Below the pieces are notes generated by a model that had not been told where the DNA came from, made no database searches, and saw only the letters and a program-made list of their open reading frames with translations. Positions 36,296 through 43,509 of a stretch of 64,000 nucleotides of DNA are shown piece after piece. Both the position numbers and the translations under genes were made by a program. Each line of letters opens with the position of its first letter. Within the stretch, counting starts at the first letter, position 1. Origin of the DNA: an uncultured Collinsella sp. (GTDB taxonomy: Bacteria; Actinomycetota; Coriobacteriia; Coriobacteriales; Coriobacteriaceae); assembly GCA_934654775.1 (NCBI GenBank), contig CAKUGR010000006.1:1-64000 (forward strand). The letters run 5' to 3'.

Positions 36296-38536
36296 GTGGC
36301 AAAGAAGAAGACGAAGAACCAGCCAAAGAAAAAGCAGGTCAACGCAGAGAACGTCATCGGCCTGCACTCCGAGGTCACCGACCAGCCGATCACGCAGACG
36401 CTTGAGGTCAACTACATGCCCTACGCCATGAGCGTCAACGTCTCGCGCGCATTCCCCGAGATTGACGGCTTTAAACCCTCGCACCGCAAGCTGCTCTACA
36501 CCATGTACAAGATGGGTCTGCTCAAGGGCGAGCGCCAGAAGAGCGCCAACATCGTGGGCCAGACCATGAAGCTCAACCCGCACGGCGATGCCGCGATCTA
36601 CGAGACGATGGTGCGCCTGGCAACCGGCAACGAGGCGCTGCTCGCCCCCTTCGTGGAGTCGAAGGGCAACTTTGGCAAGTACTATTCGGGCGACCTGAGC
36701 TACGCCGCCTCGCGCTATACCGAGGCCAAGCTCTCCCCCATCAGTGCCGAGATCTTCAAGGATATCGACAAGGACCCGGTCGACTTCGTTGACAGCTACG
36801 ATGGTGCCATGAAAGAGCCGCGTCTGCTGCCCACCACGTTCCCCAACATCCTTGTCTCGGCCAACAAGGGCATCGGCGTCGCCATGGCGTCCGATATCTG
36901 CGGTTTCAACCTCAACGAGGTCTGCACCGCCACGATGCACTACCTCAAGGATCCCGACTGCGACTTGCTCGAGTACATGCCCATGCCCGACTTCTCGACC
37001 GGCGGTGAGATTATCTACCGCCGCGAGGAGATGGAAAAGATTGTCGAGACTGGCTTGGGCAGCTTCCAAATCCGCTCCCGCTGGCGCTGGATTCCCGAGG
37101 AGCGCATCATCGAGGTGTACGAGATTCCCTACACCACCAAGACCGATGTCATCATCGAGCGCATCGTCAAGCTCTCCAAGGAGGGCAAGGTCAAGGAGAT
37201 CGCCGACATCCGCGACGAAACCGACCTTTCGGGCCTGCGCATCGCCATCGACCTTAAGCGTGGCGTCGATCCCGACAAGCTCATGGCCAAGCTCTATCGA
37301 TCGACCACGCTGCAAGACTCGTTCTCGTGCAACTTTAACGTGCTGGTCGACGGCTATCCCCGCGTTATGGGCGTGCGCCAGATCCTGCACGAGTGGGTCA
37401 AGTGGCGTATTGAGTCCACGCGCCGCCGCATCAACTTTGACCTGGGCAAAAAGTCCGAGCGCCTGCACCTGCTGCACGGTCTTGAGGCAATCCTGCTCGA
37501 CATCGACAAAGCCATCGCCATCATCCGCGGCACCAAGCTCGAAGCAGAGGTCGTACCCAACCTTATGCGCGGCTTCGACATCGACGAGACCCAGGCCGAG
37601 TTTGTCGCCGAGCTTAAGCTCCGCAACATCAACGAGGAGTACATCCTCAACCGCACCAAGGACATCGCCAAGCTCGAGGGCGAAATCGCCGAGCTCGAGG
37701 AGATCCTCTCGAGCGAAGACAACATTAAGAAGGTCATCAGCGACGAGCTGGCCGCCGTCAACAAGAAGTACGTGATGCCGCGCCGCACGGGCAGGATCGA
37801 ACCCCATGAGGTTATCGAAGTGAGTCTGGAGCCCGAGGTCGAGGAGTACCCGGTGACCATCATGCTCTCGCGCGACGGCTACCTCAAAAAGATGACCGAC
37901 CGCGTGCTCAAGAAGGCTGCAACGCTCAAGTACAAGGACGGCGATAAACCCTTTATCGAGTTCCCGTCCTCCAACACGCACGAGCTGCTGGTCTTTACCA
38001 ACAAGAGCCAGGTGTACAAGTGCAAGGTCGCGGCGTTTGAGGACACCAAGTCCGCCCAGCTGGGCTCGTACCTGCCGACCGATCTTGAGATGGAACCCGA
38101 CGAGAGCGTCATCTGGGTCATCGACCCCGAGGACTACAAGGCCGACGCGCTATTTGTCTTTGAGAACGGCCGCGTGGTGCGCGTCGCACTCTCCGGATAC
38201 GTCACCAAGACCAACCGTAAGCGCCTGAAGAACGCCATCTACGGCGGCAGCAAGCTGCTGTATGCCCAGGTGCTCAAGGAAGATCGCGACATTGCGCTGG
38301 TCTCGAGCGACTACCGCCTGATGAACTTCAACACCTCGCTGCTCAAGACTAAGACGACCACCAACACGCAGGGCGTCCAGGCCTTCACGGCCAAGAAGGG
38401 CCGCTCGGTCACCACCGTCGGCACAACCGAGGAGATCCTTGGCGCCGGCGTCTCGGCCGAAAAGTTCACCGCGCAGAGTCTGCCCTCTGCCGGTGCCCTC
38501 ATGAAGGAAAACGACATGCCGAGTTTGTTTGACTAG
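36296..38536 (+). CDS. Type IIA topoisomerase subunit A (ParC-like)
   Basis: The 746-residue protein has the breakage-reunion domain with catalytic Tyr in AASRYTEAKLS, the QTMKLNPHGDAAIYE segment corresponding to the quinolone-resistance region, a long coiled coil (KDIAKLEGEIAELEEILSSED) and a C-terminal region with beta-pinwheel-like repeats. It begins at GTG with AGAGGAA upstream. It forms an operon with the subunit B gene and ends in a strong 14-bp hairpin. The pair is most simply topoisomerase IV; true GyrA/GyrB are expected elsewhere. Confidence 0.86.
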   Translation: MAKKKTKNQPKKKQVNAENVIGLHSEVTDQPITQTLEVNYMPYAMSVNVSRAFPEIDGFKPSHRKLLYTMYKMGLLKGERQKSANIVGQTMKLNPHGDAAIYETMVRLATGNEALLAPFVESKGNFGKYYSGDLSYAASRYTEAKLSPISAEIFKDIDKDPVDFVDSYDGAMKEPRLLPTTFPNILVSANKGIGVAMASDICGFNLNEVCTATMHYLKDPDCDLLEYMPMPDFSTGGEIIYRREEMEKIVETGLGSFQIRSRWRWIPEERIIEVYEIPYTTKTDVIIERIVKLSKEGKVKEIADIRDETDLSGLRIAIDLKRGVDPDKLMAKLYRSTTLQDSFSCNFNVLVDGYPRVMGVRQILHEWVKWRIESTRRRINFDLGKKSERLHLLHGLEAILLDIDKAIAIIRGTKLEAEVVPNLMRGFDIDETQAEFVAELKLRNINEEYILNRTKDIAKLEGEIAELEEILSSEDNIKKVISDELAAVNKKYVMPRRTGRIEPHEVIEVSLEPEVEEYPVTIMLSRDGYLKKMTDRVLKKAATLKYKDGDKPFIEFPSSNTHELLVFTNKSQVYKCKVAAFEDTKSAQLGSYLPTDLEMEPDESVIWVIDPEDYKADALFVFENGRVVRVALSGYVTKTNRKRLKNAIYGGSKLLYAQVLKEDRDIALVSSDYRLMNFNTSLLKTKTTTNTQGVQAFTAKKGRSVTTVGTTEEILGAGVSAEKFTAQSLPSAGALMKENDMPSLFD

Positions 38537-38572
38537 GACGACGGCAGAACCGCCATAAGCTCTCAAAACGGT

Positions 38573-38609
38573 GGGGCCCGGAGCGCAGCAACATCGCGCT
38601 CCGGGCCCC
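38573..38609 (+). terminator. Hairpin after the topoisomerase operon
   Basis: Perfect 14-bp stem GGGGCCCGGAGCGC / GCGCTCCGGGCCCC with a 9-nt loop; a T-tract is absent. Confidence 0.6.
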
Positions 38610-38697
38610 GCTCGCTGCAATGTAGTCAGAATAATAGGAATCATAGGAATCCCCGTTTTTCACTCCTGCAATCCCACGGCACAAGGCATGTTAAGCC

Positions 38698-38773
38698 GTT
38701 AGCAAAACTTGCAAAAGTTAGCAAAACTTGCAAAAGTTAGCAAAAGTTGCAAAAATTAGCAAAACTTGCAAAG
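38698..38773 (+). repeat. Four tandem 19-bp repeats upstream of an ATPase gene
   Basis: The unit GTTAGCAAAACTTGCAAAA occurs four times without a gap (38698, 38717, 38736, 38755); copies 1 and 2 are identical, copy 3 has one change and copy 4 two. Each unit contains the imperfect dyad GCAAAACTTGC. The last copy runs directly into the Shine-Dalgarno AAGGAG. It is probably an operator array or a translation-level control element for the gene starting at 38782. Confidence 0.8.
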
Positions 38774-38781
38774 GAGCTACC

Positions 38782-39876
38782 ATGGAGTACAGCAAGAACC
38801 CCTTTACCCCGACGTTCGGAAGCGTCCCTCCCTTTCTAGCGGGTCGCGAGCATATCCTGCGTGACATCAACCGTGGCTTTATCAACGGCCCGGGAGATCC
38901 CAACCTGTCGACCATTTTTACTGGCGCAAGGGGAACGGGCAAGACGGCGCTTCTCTCGCTCCTTTCAGAAACGGCGCTTGAACACGACTGGATCGCAGCA
39001 AATGTCTCCGCCATGCCAGGCATGCTCGAAGATATTATCGAGCGAACCAAAGAAGCCGCAGATAGCTACCTCTCACAGCCTCACGCGCGCATAAACGGTG
39101 TTCAAATTGGCCCAGTGGGCATCGATTGGACATATGCTCAAGAAGCTCAGGGCAACTGGCGCACGCGCATGAATGGCATCTTTAAGCAACTCGAAAAACA
39201 TGACATCGGACTTCTCATCACCATCGATGAAGTCACCGTCGATCTCGAAGAAATGCTTCAATTTGCCTCTGTTTACCAGCACTTTGTACGCGAAGGTAAA
39301 AAAGTTGCCCTACTCATGGCAGGACTGCCCTACAAAGTATCGGCGTTGCTGCGTAACGATTCCGTCTCGTTCCTCAGGCGTTCCCAATATCATCAATTGG
39401 GACGAATCACTGACGTTGAAATTGCAAACGCATTCCGCAAAACCGTTGAGGCCGGAGGCCGCTCAATCACGCCAGAAGCGCTCGAGGATGCCGTGAAGGC
39501 CGTCGACGGATTTCCCTATATGATGCAGCTCGTCGGATATCGCACATGGGATGTTTCGGAGAACTCGCCCAAAATCAGTGCACCTGATGTACAGCAGGGT
39601 TCTCTGCTTGCCCGCATGGAGCTGCGCGATCGAATTCTCGAAACAACCTATCGGGAGCTTTCCGATAAAGACATTGAGTTTTTGCTCGCGATGCTGCCCG
39701 ATTCTGGCCCCAGCAGGGTCTCGGAGATAGCCAAACGCATGGGCGTCGCCAGCAACTACGCAAGCCAATACAAACGCCGCCTCCTGGAGGACGGCGTCAT
39801 TGGAGAGCGCGGGCGTGGTCTCGTTGGCTTTGACATTCCCGCGTTCAGGGAATTCTTGAACGAGAAGGCGATTTAG
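38782..39876 (+). CDS. AAA/STAND-type ATP-binding protein with C-terminal winged helix
   Basis: The 364-residue protein begins with FLAGREHILRDI, has Walker A GARGTGKTALL, Walker B LLITIDEV, and a sensor region GLPYKVSALLRND. The C-terminal 80 residues form a winged-helix-like domain (SRVSEIAKRMGVASNYASQYKRRLLEDGVI). This resembles the archaeal-type ATPases (ORC/Cdc6-like AAA modules) that are often orphan genes in Actinobacteria. AAAGGAG precedes the ATG at 38782. The four tandem repeats directly upstream suggest tight control, possibly by the protein itself through its wHTH. Function unknown; defence or regulation is plausible. Confidence 0.78.
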   Translation: MEYSKNPFTPTFGSVPPFLAGREHILRDINRGFINGPGDPNLSTIFTGARGTGKTALLSLLSETALEHDWIAANVSAMPGMLEDIIERTKEAADSYLSQPHARINGVQIGPVGIDWTYAQEAQGNWRTRMNGIFKQLEKHDIGLLITIDEVTVDLEEMLQFASVYQHFVREGKKVALLMAGLPYKVSALLRNDSVSFLRRSQYHQLGRITDVEIANAFRKTVEAGGRSITPEALEDAVKAVDGFPYMMQLVGYRTWDVSENSPKISAPDVQQGSLLARMELRDRILETTYRELSDKDIEFLLAMLPDSGPSRVSEIAKRMGVASNYASQYKRRLLEDGVIGERGRGLVGFDIPAFREFLNEKAI

Positions 39877-39910
39877 CACGCCGGAATTGTCCGCTGGAGC
39901 ATCGTTGCAC

Positions 39911-39967
39911 GGCAATCAGCATTCCTCTTGGTAAGGACAGCAAGCATTTCCGCTTGTGCTGATTGCC
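39911..39967. other. Long hairpin between convergent genes
   Basis: Arms GGCAATCAGCA / TGCTGATTGCC separate the ATPase gene and the flavodoxin-like gene. The loop has a further AGCAAGCATTTCCGCTTG mini-stem. It is probably a bidirectional terminator. Confidence 0.5.
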
Positions 39968-39984
39968 ATGCGCCCCTCTTGTCC

Positions 39985-40515
39985 TTAGGCGAGCTTGCGG
40001 GCGAGCTCGCGCACCTCTTCCAACTTGGGCGAGGAGGCCATGCTGTCGCGCTCGGTCATACCGCTGATGGTGATAATGCCTTGGTCCTCCCACTTGCAGT
40101 ACGCGCAGGTTGACTTGTACATAGCGATCGCCGCGTCATAGACGCCCTCGCTGTGGCTATCGAGTAAAAGGGCCGTCTTGGTGAACGGGAAACCCGTGGC
40201 ACCGAAGGCGTACAGACGGTCGATGGCGGCCTTCTCCTGCGCGGTGATATCAAACCAGTAGATAGGCGAAGCGAAGACAACCATGTCGGCGTCTTTCAGC
40301 GACTCGATCACGCCGGCCATGTCGTCCTTCTGCACGCAGACGCCCTCATGGGCGAAGCAGTACTGGCATCCCAAGCAGCCGGCGATCTTCTTGCTGGCAA
40401 CGCGAACGACCTCGACCGCATTGCCGCCCTCACGCGCGGTCTCGGCAAAGGCCTCGACCATGGTGTCGGTATTGGCGCCCTTACGCGGGCTGCCGCTCAA
40501 TACAACGATTTTCAT
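39985..40515 (-). CDS. Flavodoxin-fold NAD(P)H-dependent reductase
   Basis: The 176-residue protein begins MKIVVLSGSPRKGANTDTMV, the FMN phosphate loop of the NADPH-dependent FMN reductase/iron-sulfur flavoprotein family. CLGCQYCFAHEGVCVQKDDM carries the four-cysteine pattern that binds an Fe-S cluster or simply marks this branch, and FASPIYWFDITAQ is the second FMN loop. It likely reduces quinones, nitro compounds or other electron acceptors. GAGGGAGAGGG precedes the ATG. It is monocistronic. Confidence 0.86.
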   Translation of the reverse strand: MKIVVLSGSPRKGANTDTMVEAFAETAREGGNAVEVVRVASKKIAGCLGCQYCFAHEGVCVQKDDMAGVIESLKDADMVVFASPIYWFDITAQEKAAIDRLYAFGATGFPFTKTALLLDSHSEGVYDAAIAMYKSTCAYCKWEDQGIITISGMTERDSMASSPKLEEVRELARKLA

Positions 40516-40659
40516 AGGATTCCCTCTCCCTCATGCTGCAGGCGCGCAGCATGCCTTCTTGTAACCAAAACGAATGGAGTTAATCAATCGCCTCGTTTTC
40601 GCTACTCTCACTCAGTGACTAATCCAGTCCGAGTGTTGTCGATGCGTGTCGTACCGCCT

Positions 40660-40820
40660 CAGGGCTGATTCGTGCGCAATTTAGGCGAATCAAGCCCTTG
40701 ATTCGCGATTTCGAATGACTCGATTGATTCGCAAAACCGCAGGTCGCTGCTTTAATCACTCCCTGGTTTCCGCCGGGATTCGTAGCGGGTGGCGTGAAAA
40801 GGGGCGATTCAAAGGGTCGG
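40660..40820. repeat. GATTCG-rich intergenic segment
   Basis: Part of the 669-nt gap between the flavodoxin-like gene and the methyltransferase operon. GATTCG or its complement CGAATC occurs five times here, including an 8-bp stem CGAATCAA / TTGATTCG at 40686-40705. A minus-strand reading of 86 codons (40619-40879) ending ARISPEAVRHASTTLGLD is open but lacks a ribosome-binding site. No convincing gene was seen in the rest of the gap. Confidence 0.4.
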
Positions 40821-41109
40821 AGAGATGCCCATAGCGCAATCGTCAGGTATTGGCGCGGTGAGGGACTTCTCACCTCCATCAGTCCAAATCGTCAAGCTCC
40901 GAAAGACGTCGAGCTAGAGAAAAGGACCTATTTCCAATCATGGATTGGGTTTACCTGCATGACTAGAGCCCTAGTGTAATTAGCTGGATCATCGTTCCGA
41001 GAACCGGTATCGACCTACCTGTCCGCCAAGCTCCTTCTTCAGCTCCAGCCTAGTATCTGACTCGCGCCGTTATAAGCGAAAACCGAAGAGATGCGTCTTA
41101 GCCAAGAAA

Positions 41110-41125
41110 ATAAGGTTAGCCTTAT
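41110..41125 (+). promoter_or_regulatory. Iron-box-like operator (DtxR/IdeR type)
   Basis: The dyad ATAAGG-TTAG-CCTTAT closely follows the style of DtxR/IdeR sites (TTAGGTTAGSCTAACCTAA consensus). It lies about 60 nt before the first methyltransferase start and just upstream of a -10-like TATAGT (41147-41152), so a bound repressor would cover the -35 region. The assignment is inference from similarity by eye. Confidence 0.5.
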
Positions 41126-41184
41126 CTTACTTCATGATTCGTGTGTTATAGTTAGATGGCTCTAACTGTTTGGGGGCGACAGCC

Positions 41185-41814
41185 ATGCACGAACGCAAGG
41201 GTTTCTGGGACAAGAATGCCAGTCGGTACGACCGTTTCATGCGAAACGACCGGGCGGCGTATGAGAAGATGTATGGGCTGATCCGGCCGGTAGTGAAAGC
41301 AAAAACCGTACTGGAGGTTGCCACCGGCACGGGGCTTATCGCAAAGAGAATCGTGGATGCGGCGGCACACATCGAGGCTACAGACGCTTCTGCACAGATG
41401 ATCCTTGAAGCAAAGCGGGGCAATCAATCCGCAAAGCTGCACTTTTCCGTACAAGATATGTTCCGCCTGCCCTATGCACAGAAGTCCTTCGAAGTGGTGA
41501 TCGCGTCCAACGCGCTTCACATAGTGCCGCATCCGGAAAAGGCCCTGCAAGAAATCAGGCGGGTGCTGAAGGACGACGGCGTGCTCATCGCACCAACCTT
41601 CACTCACGCGGGGAGCTCGGTTTCCGGCAAGGCAAAAGCCTTTTTCATGAGTATGGCGGGATTCCCCCTCCACAGCAGGTGGACAAGCGAGGAATACCTG
41701 CGTTTCCTGCGTCAAAACGGCTGGGCGGTGCAGAAAAGCGCGGTGCTGAAGGCCTCGTTCCCGTTGACCTATGCGGAATGCACAAAATCGGAGGGGCCAG
41801 ATGTCGTTCTTTGA
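41185..41814 (+). CDS. Class I SAM methyltransferase, first of three
   Basis: The 209-residue protein of the UbiE/Methyltransf_11 type has motif I LEVATGTGLIA (residues about 43-53), IEATDAS, and FEVVIASNALHIVPHPEKALQEIRRVLKDDG. Codon choice (CGG, GGC, AAG with GCG/CTG but also frequent GCA) and sentence-like similarity to clostridial enzymes suggest transfer from a Firmicute. GGGGG lies upstream of the ATG at 41185. It overlaps the next gene by 14 nt. The substrate is unknown. Confidence 0.86.
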   Translation: MHERKGFWDKNASRYDRFMRNDRAAYEKMYGLIRPVVKAKTVLEVATGTGLIAKRIVDAAAHIEATDASAQMILEAKRGNQSAKLHFSVQDMFRLPYAQKSFEVVIASNALHIVPHPEKALQEIRRVLKDDGVLIAPTFTHAGSSVSGKAKAFFMSMAGFPLHSRWTSEEYLRFLRQNGWAVQKSAVLKASFPLTYAECTKSEGPDVVL

Positions 41815-42406
41815 AAACACCCGCAAGCCCGTGGGCCTCGGCGGAAAACTTATGGTTGGCATGATGAATCTGGGCCACAGCCCTGTGGCGCGGTGGGGAC
41901 TTCAGTTTCTACGACTTGCGCCAAACGCCAAGGTGCTGGATTGCGGCTGCGGCGGCGGGGCGAACATAAAACGGCTGCTGAAAAAATGCCCGCATGGCGT
42001 CGTCAAGGGCATCGACTATTCGCCCGTCAGCGTGGAGAAGGCTAGAAAGCTCAACCGAACTGCAATTCGGGAGGGGCGTTGCGCCGTTCTGCAAGGCAGT
42101 GTGGCGGATATGGTGTTTGAGGATAGCTACTTCGATACCGTCACGGCCTTTGAGACCGTCTATTTTTGGCCTGATTTGCCCCGATGCTTCCGTGAGGTCT
42201 GGCGGACGCTGAAGCCAGGCGGGACAATTCTTATCTGCAACGAGAGCAATGGCGATACGGACAAGGACGAGAGGTGGACGCAGATCATCGGCGGCATGAC
42301 CATCTACAAGGGCATTGAATTACAGGCGTGTCTGGAGCAGGCGGGTTTTCACGAGGTGCAGATACGCAAAAAGAAAAAGTGGCTCTGCGTCACGGCGCGG
42401 AAGTAA
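41801..42406 (+). CDS. Class I SAM methyltransferase, second of three
   Basis: The 201-residue methyltransferase has motif I VLDCGCGGGANIKRLL, GIDYSPVSVEKAR, FDTVTAFETVYFWPDLPRCFREVWRTLKPGG and a C-terminal GFHEVQIRKKKKWLCVTA, as in small-molecule methyltransferases. GGAGGGG precedes the ATG, which lies inside the end of the previous gene, so translation is coupled. It is clearly different in sequence from its neighbours, so the three genes are not recent duplicates. Confidence 0.86.
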   Translation: MSFFENTRKPVGLGGKLMVGMMNLGHSPVARWGLQFLRLAPNAKVLDCGCGGGANIKRLLKKCPHGVVKGIDYSPVSVEKARKLNRTAIREGRCAVLQGSVADMVFEDSYFDTVTAFETVYFWPDLPRCFREVWRTLKPGGTILICNESNGDTDKDERWTQIIGGMTIYKGIELQACLEQAGFHEVQIRKKKKWLCVTARK

Positions 42407-42444
42407 GGGCATCAAGCACGGGTATTTTTGCATCCATCCTGCAC

Positions 42445-42510
42445 ATGGCGATAGGCATGACGGTCATAGCGGCTGTGCTGGCGGCAATTGTGACAGTTTT
42501 TATTCACTGA
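42445..42510 (+). pseudogene. Membrane-helix remnant between methyltransferase genes
   Basis: The frame ending MAIGMTVIAAVLAAIVTVFIH then stop encodes one hydrophobic helix. It has no ribosome-binding site and no start upstream of the preceding gene. It may be the C-terminal scar of a deleted transporter gene or a real 21-residue micropeptide. The same frame is open back to about 42328. Confidence 0.3.
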
Positions 42511-42521
42511 GGAAGAAACCT

Positions 42522-43352
42522 ATGAAATGTAAAATTGAGAAAAACACCGTTCAGGAGACGCTGATCCTCCCGCTGTATTCCCGGAAGCTGTGTACGGAGC
42601 TGTACCCGAACCTTTATAGGGATGAAACAGCGGTTCGTCTGCTCGACCAAATCGACTACGACTTTTCAGAGGCAGAGAAAAACTCCCGCAGCCTGATGCA
42701 GCGCTTTGGTGCGCTCGAGGTGGCCACACGGCAGAGTGATCTTGCTTTCGAGGTGCGGGATTACCTGAAAGGCCACCCCAATGCGGCGGTGGTCAATCTG
42801 GGCTGCGGGCTGGACAACACCGGCAGAACCTGCGACAACGGTAGATGCAAGATCTACAATCTGGACTTCCCGGATGTGATTGCCTTGCGGCAGCAGCTAC
42901 TGCCCGCCGGGGATCGAGAACAAAATATCCCCTGCGACCTGAAAGACACCGCATGGTTTAGCAAAATCGATACCTCCGGCGGGGCGGTGTTCTTTGCCTC
43001 CGGGGTGTTCTATTACTTTCTGACCCAGCAGGTCCGGGAACTGGTGCGGGGGATGGCGGACGCTTTCCCCGGCAGTGTACTGGTCTTTGATGCTGCCAAT
43101 CGGACGGCGGTAAAGATGATTGCAAAAACATGGCTTAAGACTGCAAAAATCAAGGATGTGGGGGCATATTTTGCTGTTTCGGATGCCGCCAAGGAAATCG
43201 GCACGTGGGACAGCCGTCTGCAGGTCACAAGTCGAGGCTATATGCTGGGCTACAACGATTTGAGGGACCCTTCTGTCAGCGGCTTTTTCCGGTTTCTCGC
43301 AAGGGTCGGTGACAACGGGATGAAAATGCAAATCGTGAAAATAAGATTTTGA
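42522..43352 (+). CDS. Leucine-carboxyl-methyltransferase-like SAM enzyme, third of three
   Basis: The 276-residue protein of the LCM/Ppm1-type family (PF04072 style) has LYSRKLCTELYPNLYRDETAVRLLDQIDYDF and motif I AAVVNLGCGLDNTGRT, with LDFPDVIALRQQLL and GVFYYFLTQQVRELVRGM downstream. Bacterial members O-methylate carboxylates in natural products. GAGGAAG lies 7 nt before the ATG. It completes an operon of three unrelated methyltransferases behind an iron-box-like site. Base composition and codon use differ from the surrounding Collinsella-like genes. Confidence 0.85.
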   Translation: MKCKIEKNTVQETLILPLYSRKLCTELYPNLYRDETAVRLLDQIDYDFSEAEKNSRSLMQRFGALEVATRQSDLAFEVRDYLKGHPNAAVVNLGCGLDNTGRTCDNGRCKIYNLDFPDVIALRQQLLPAGDREQNIPCDLKDTAWFSKIDTSGGAVFFASGVFYYFLTQQVRELVRGMADAFPGSVLVFDAANRTAVKMIAKTWLKTAKIKDVGAYFAVSDAAKEIGTWDSRLQVTSRGYMLGYNDLRDPSVSGFFRFLARVGDNGMKMQIVKIRF

Positions 43353-43364
43353 GAGACAAAAAAA

Positions 43365-43481
43365 ATGAAGCGCGCTCACTTTGACGTTGAAGAAGACGGC
43401 TTTTACGGCGCATATTGGGCGTGCAAGGACACGCATACAGCAGCGGGCACGAATTCAATTGAAACCGTGCCCGCTATCTGA
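43365..43481 (+). pseudogene. Truncated gene start after the methyltransferase trio
   Basis: A 38-codon frame begins MKRAHFDVEEDGFYGAYW with GAGAG upstream and reads like the true N terminus of a longer enzyme (acyl-CoA thioester hydrolase/BAAT-like by eye, uncertain), then ends at TGA inside the terminator hairpin before guaA. This suggests the imported operon was cut off here. Confidence 0.4.
43442..43475. terminator. Hairpin between the methyltransferase operon and guaA
   Basis: Stem AGCGGGCACG / CGTGCCCGCT with a 14-nt loop lies between convergent transcription units, followed on the plus strand by ATATTATTTTA. Confidence 0.55.
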
Positions 43482-43509
43482 TGCTATATTATTTTATCGA
43501 ACGTCTGTT

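Noticed and set aside
35390..37981. An 863-codon minus-strand frame across the topoisomerase genes.
   Set aside because: It lies opposite two well-conserved topoisomerase genes, its Val/Leu/Asp-rich composition is a codon-bias shadow, and it crosses the gap between them without start signals.
34253..38536. The topoisomerase pair as housekeeping gyrB/gyrA.
   Set aside because: The B subunit N-terminal motifs are too divergent and the neighbourhood lacks dnaA, dnaN or recF; a ParE/ParC-like call fits better.
38698..38773. The 19-bp repeats as a CRISPR array or iteron origin.
   Set aside because: There are no spacers and no cas or replication genes; only four contiguous copies directly before one gene, so local regulation is simpler.
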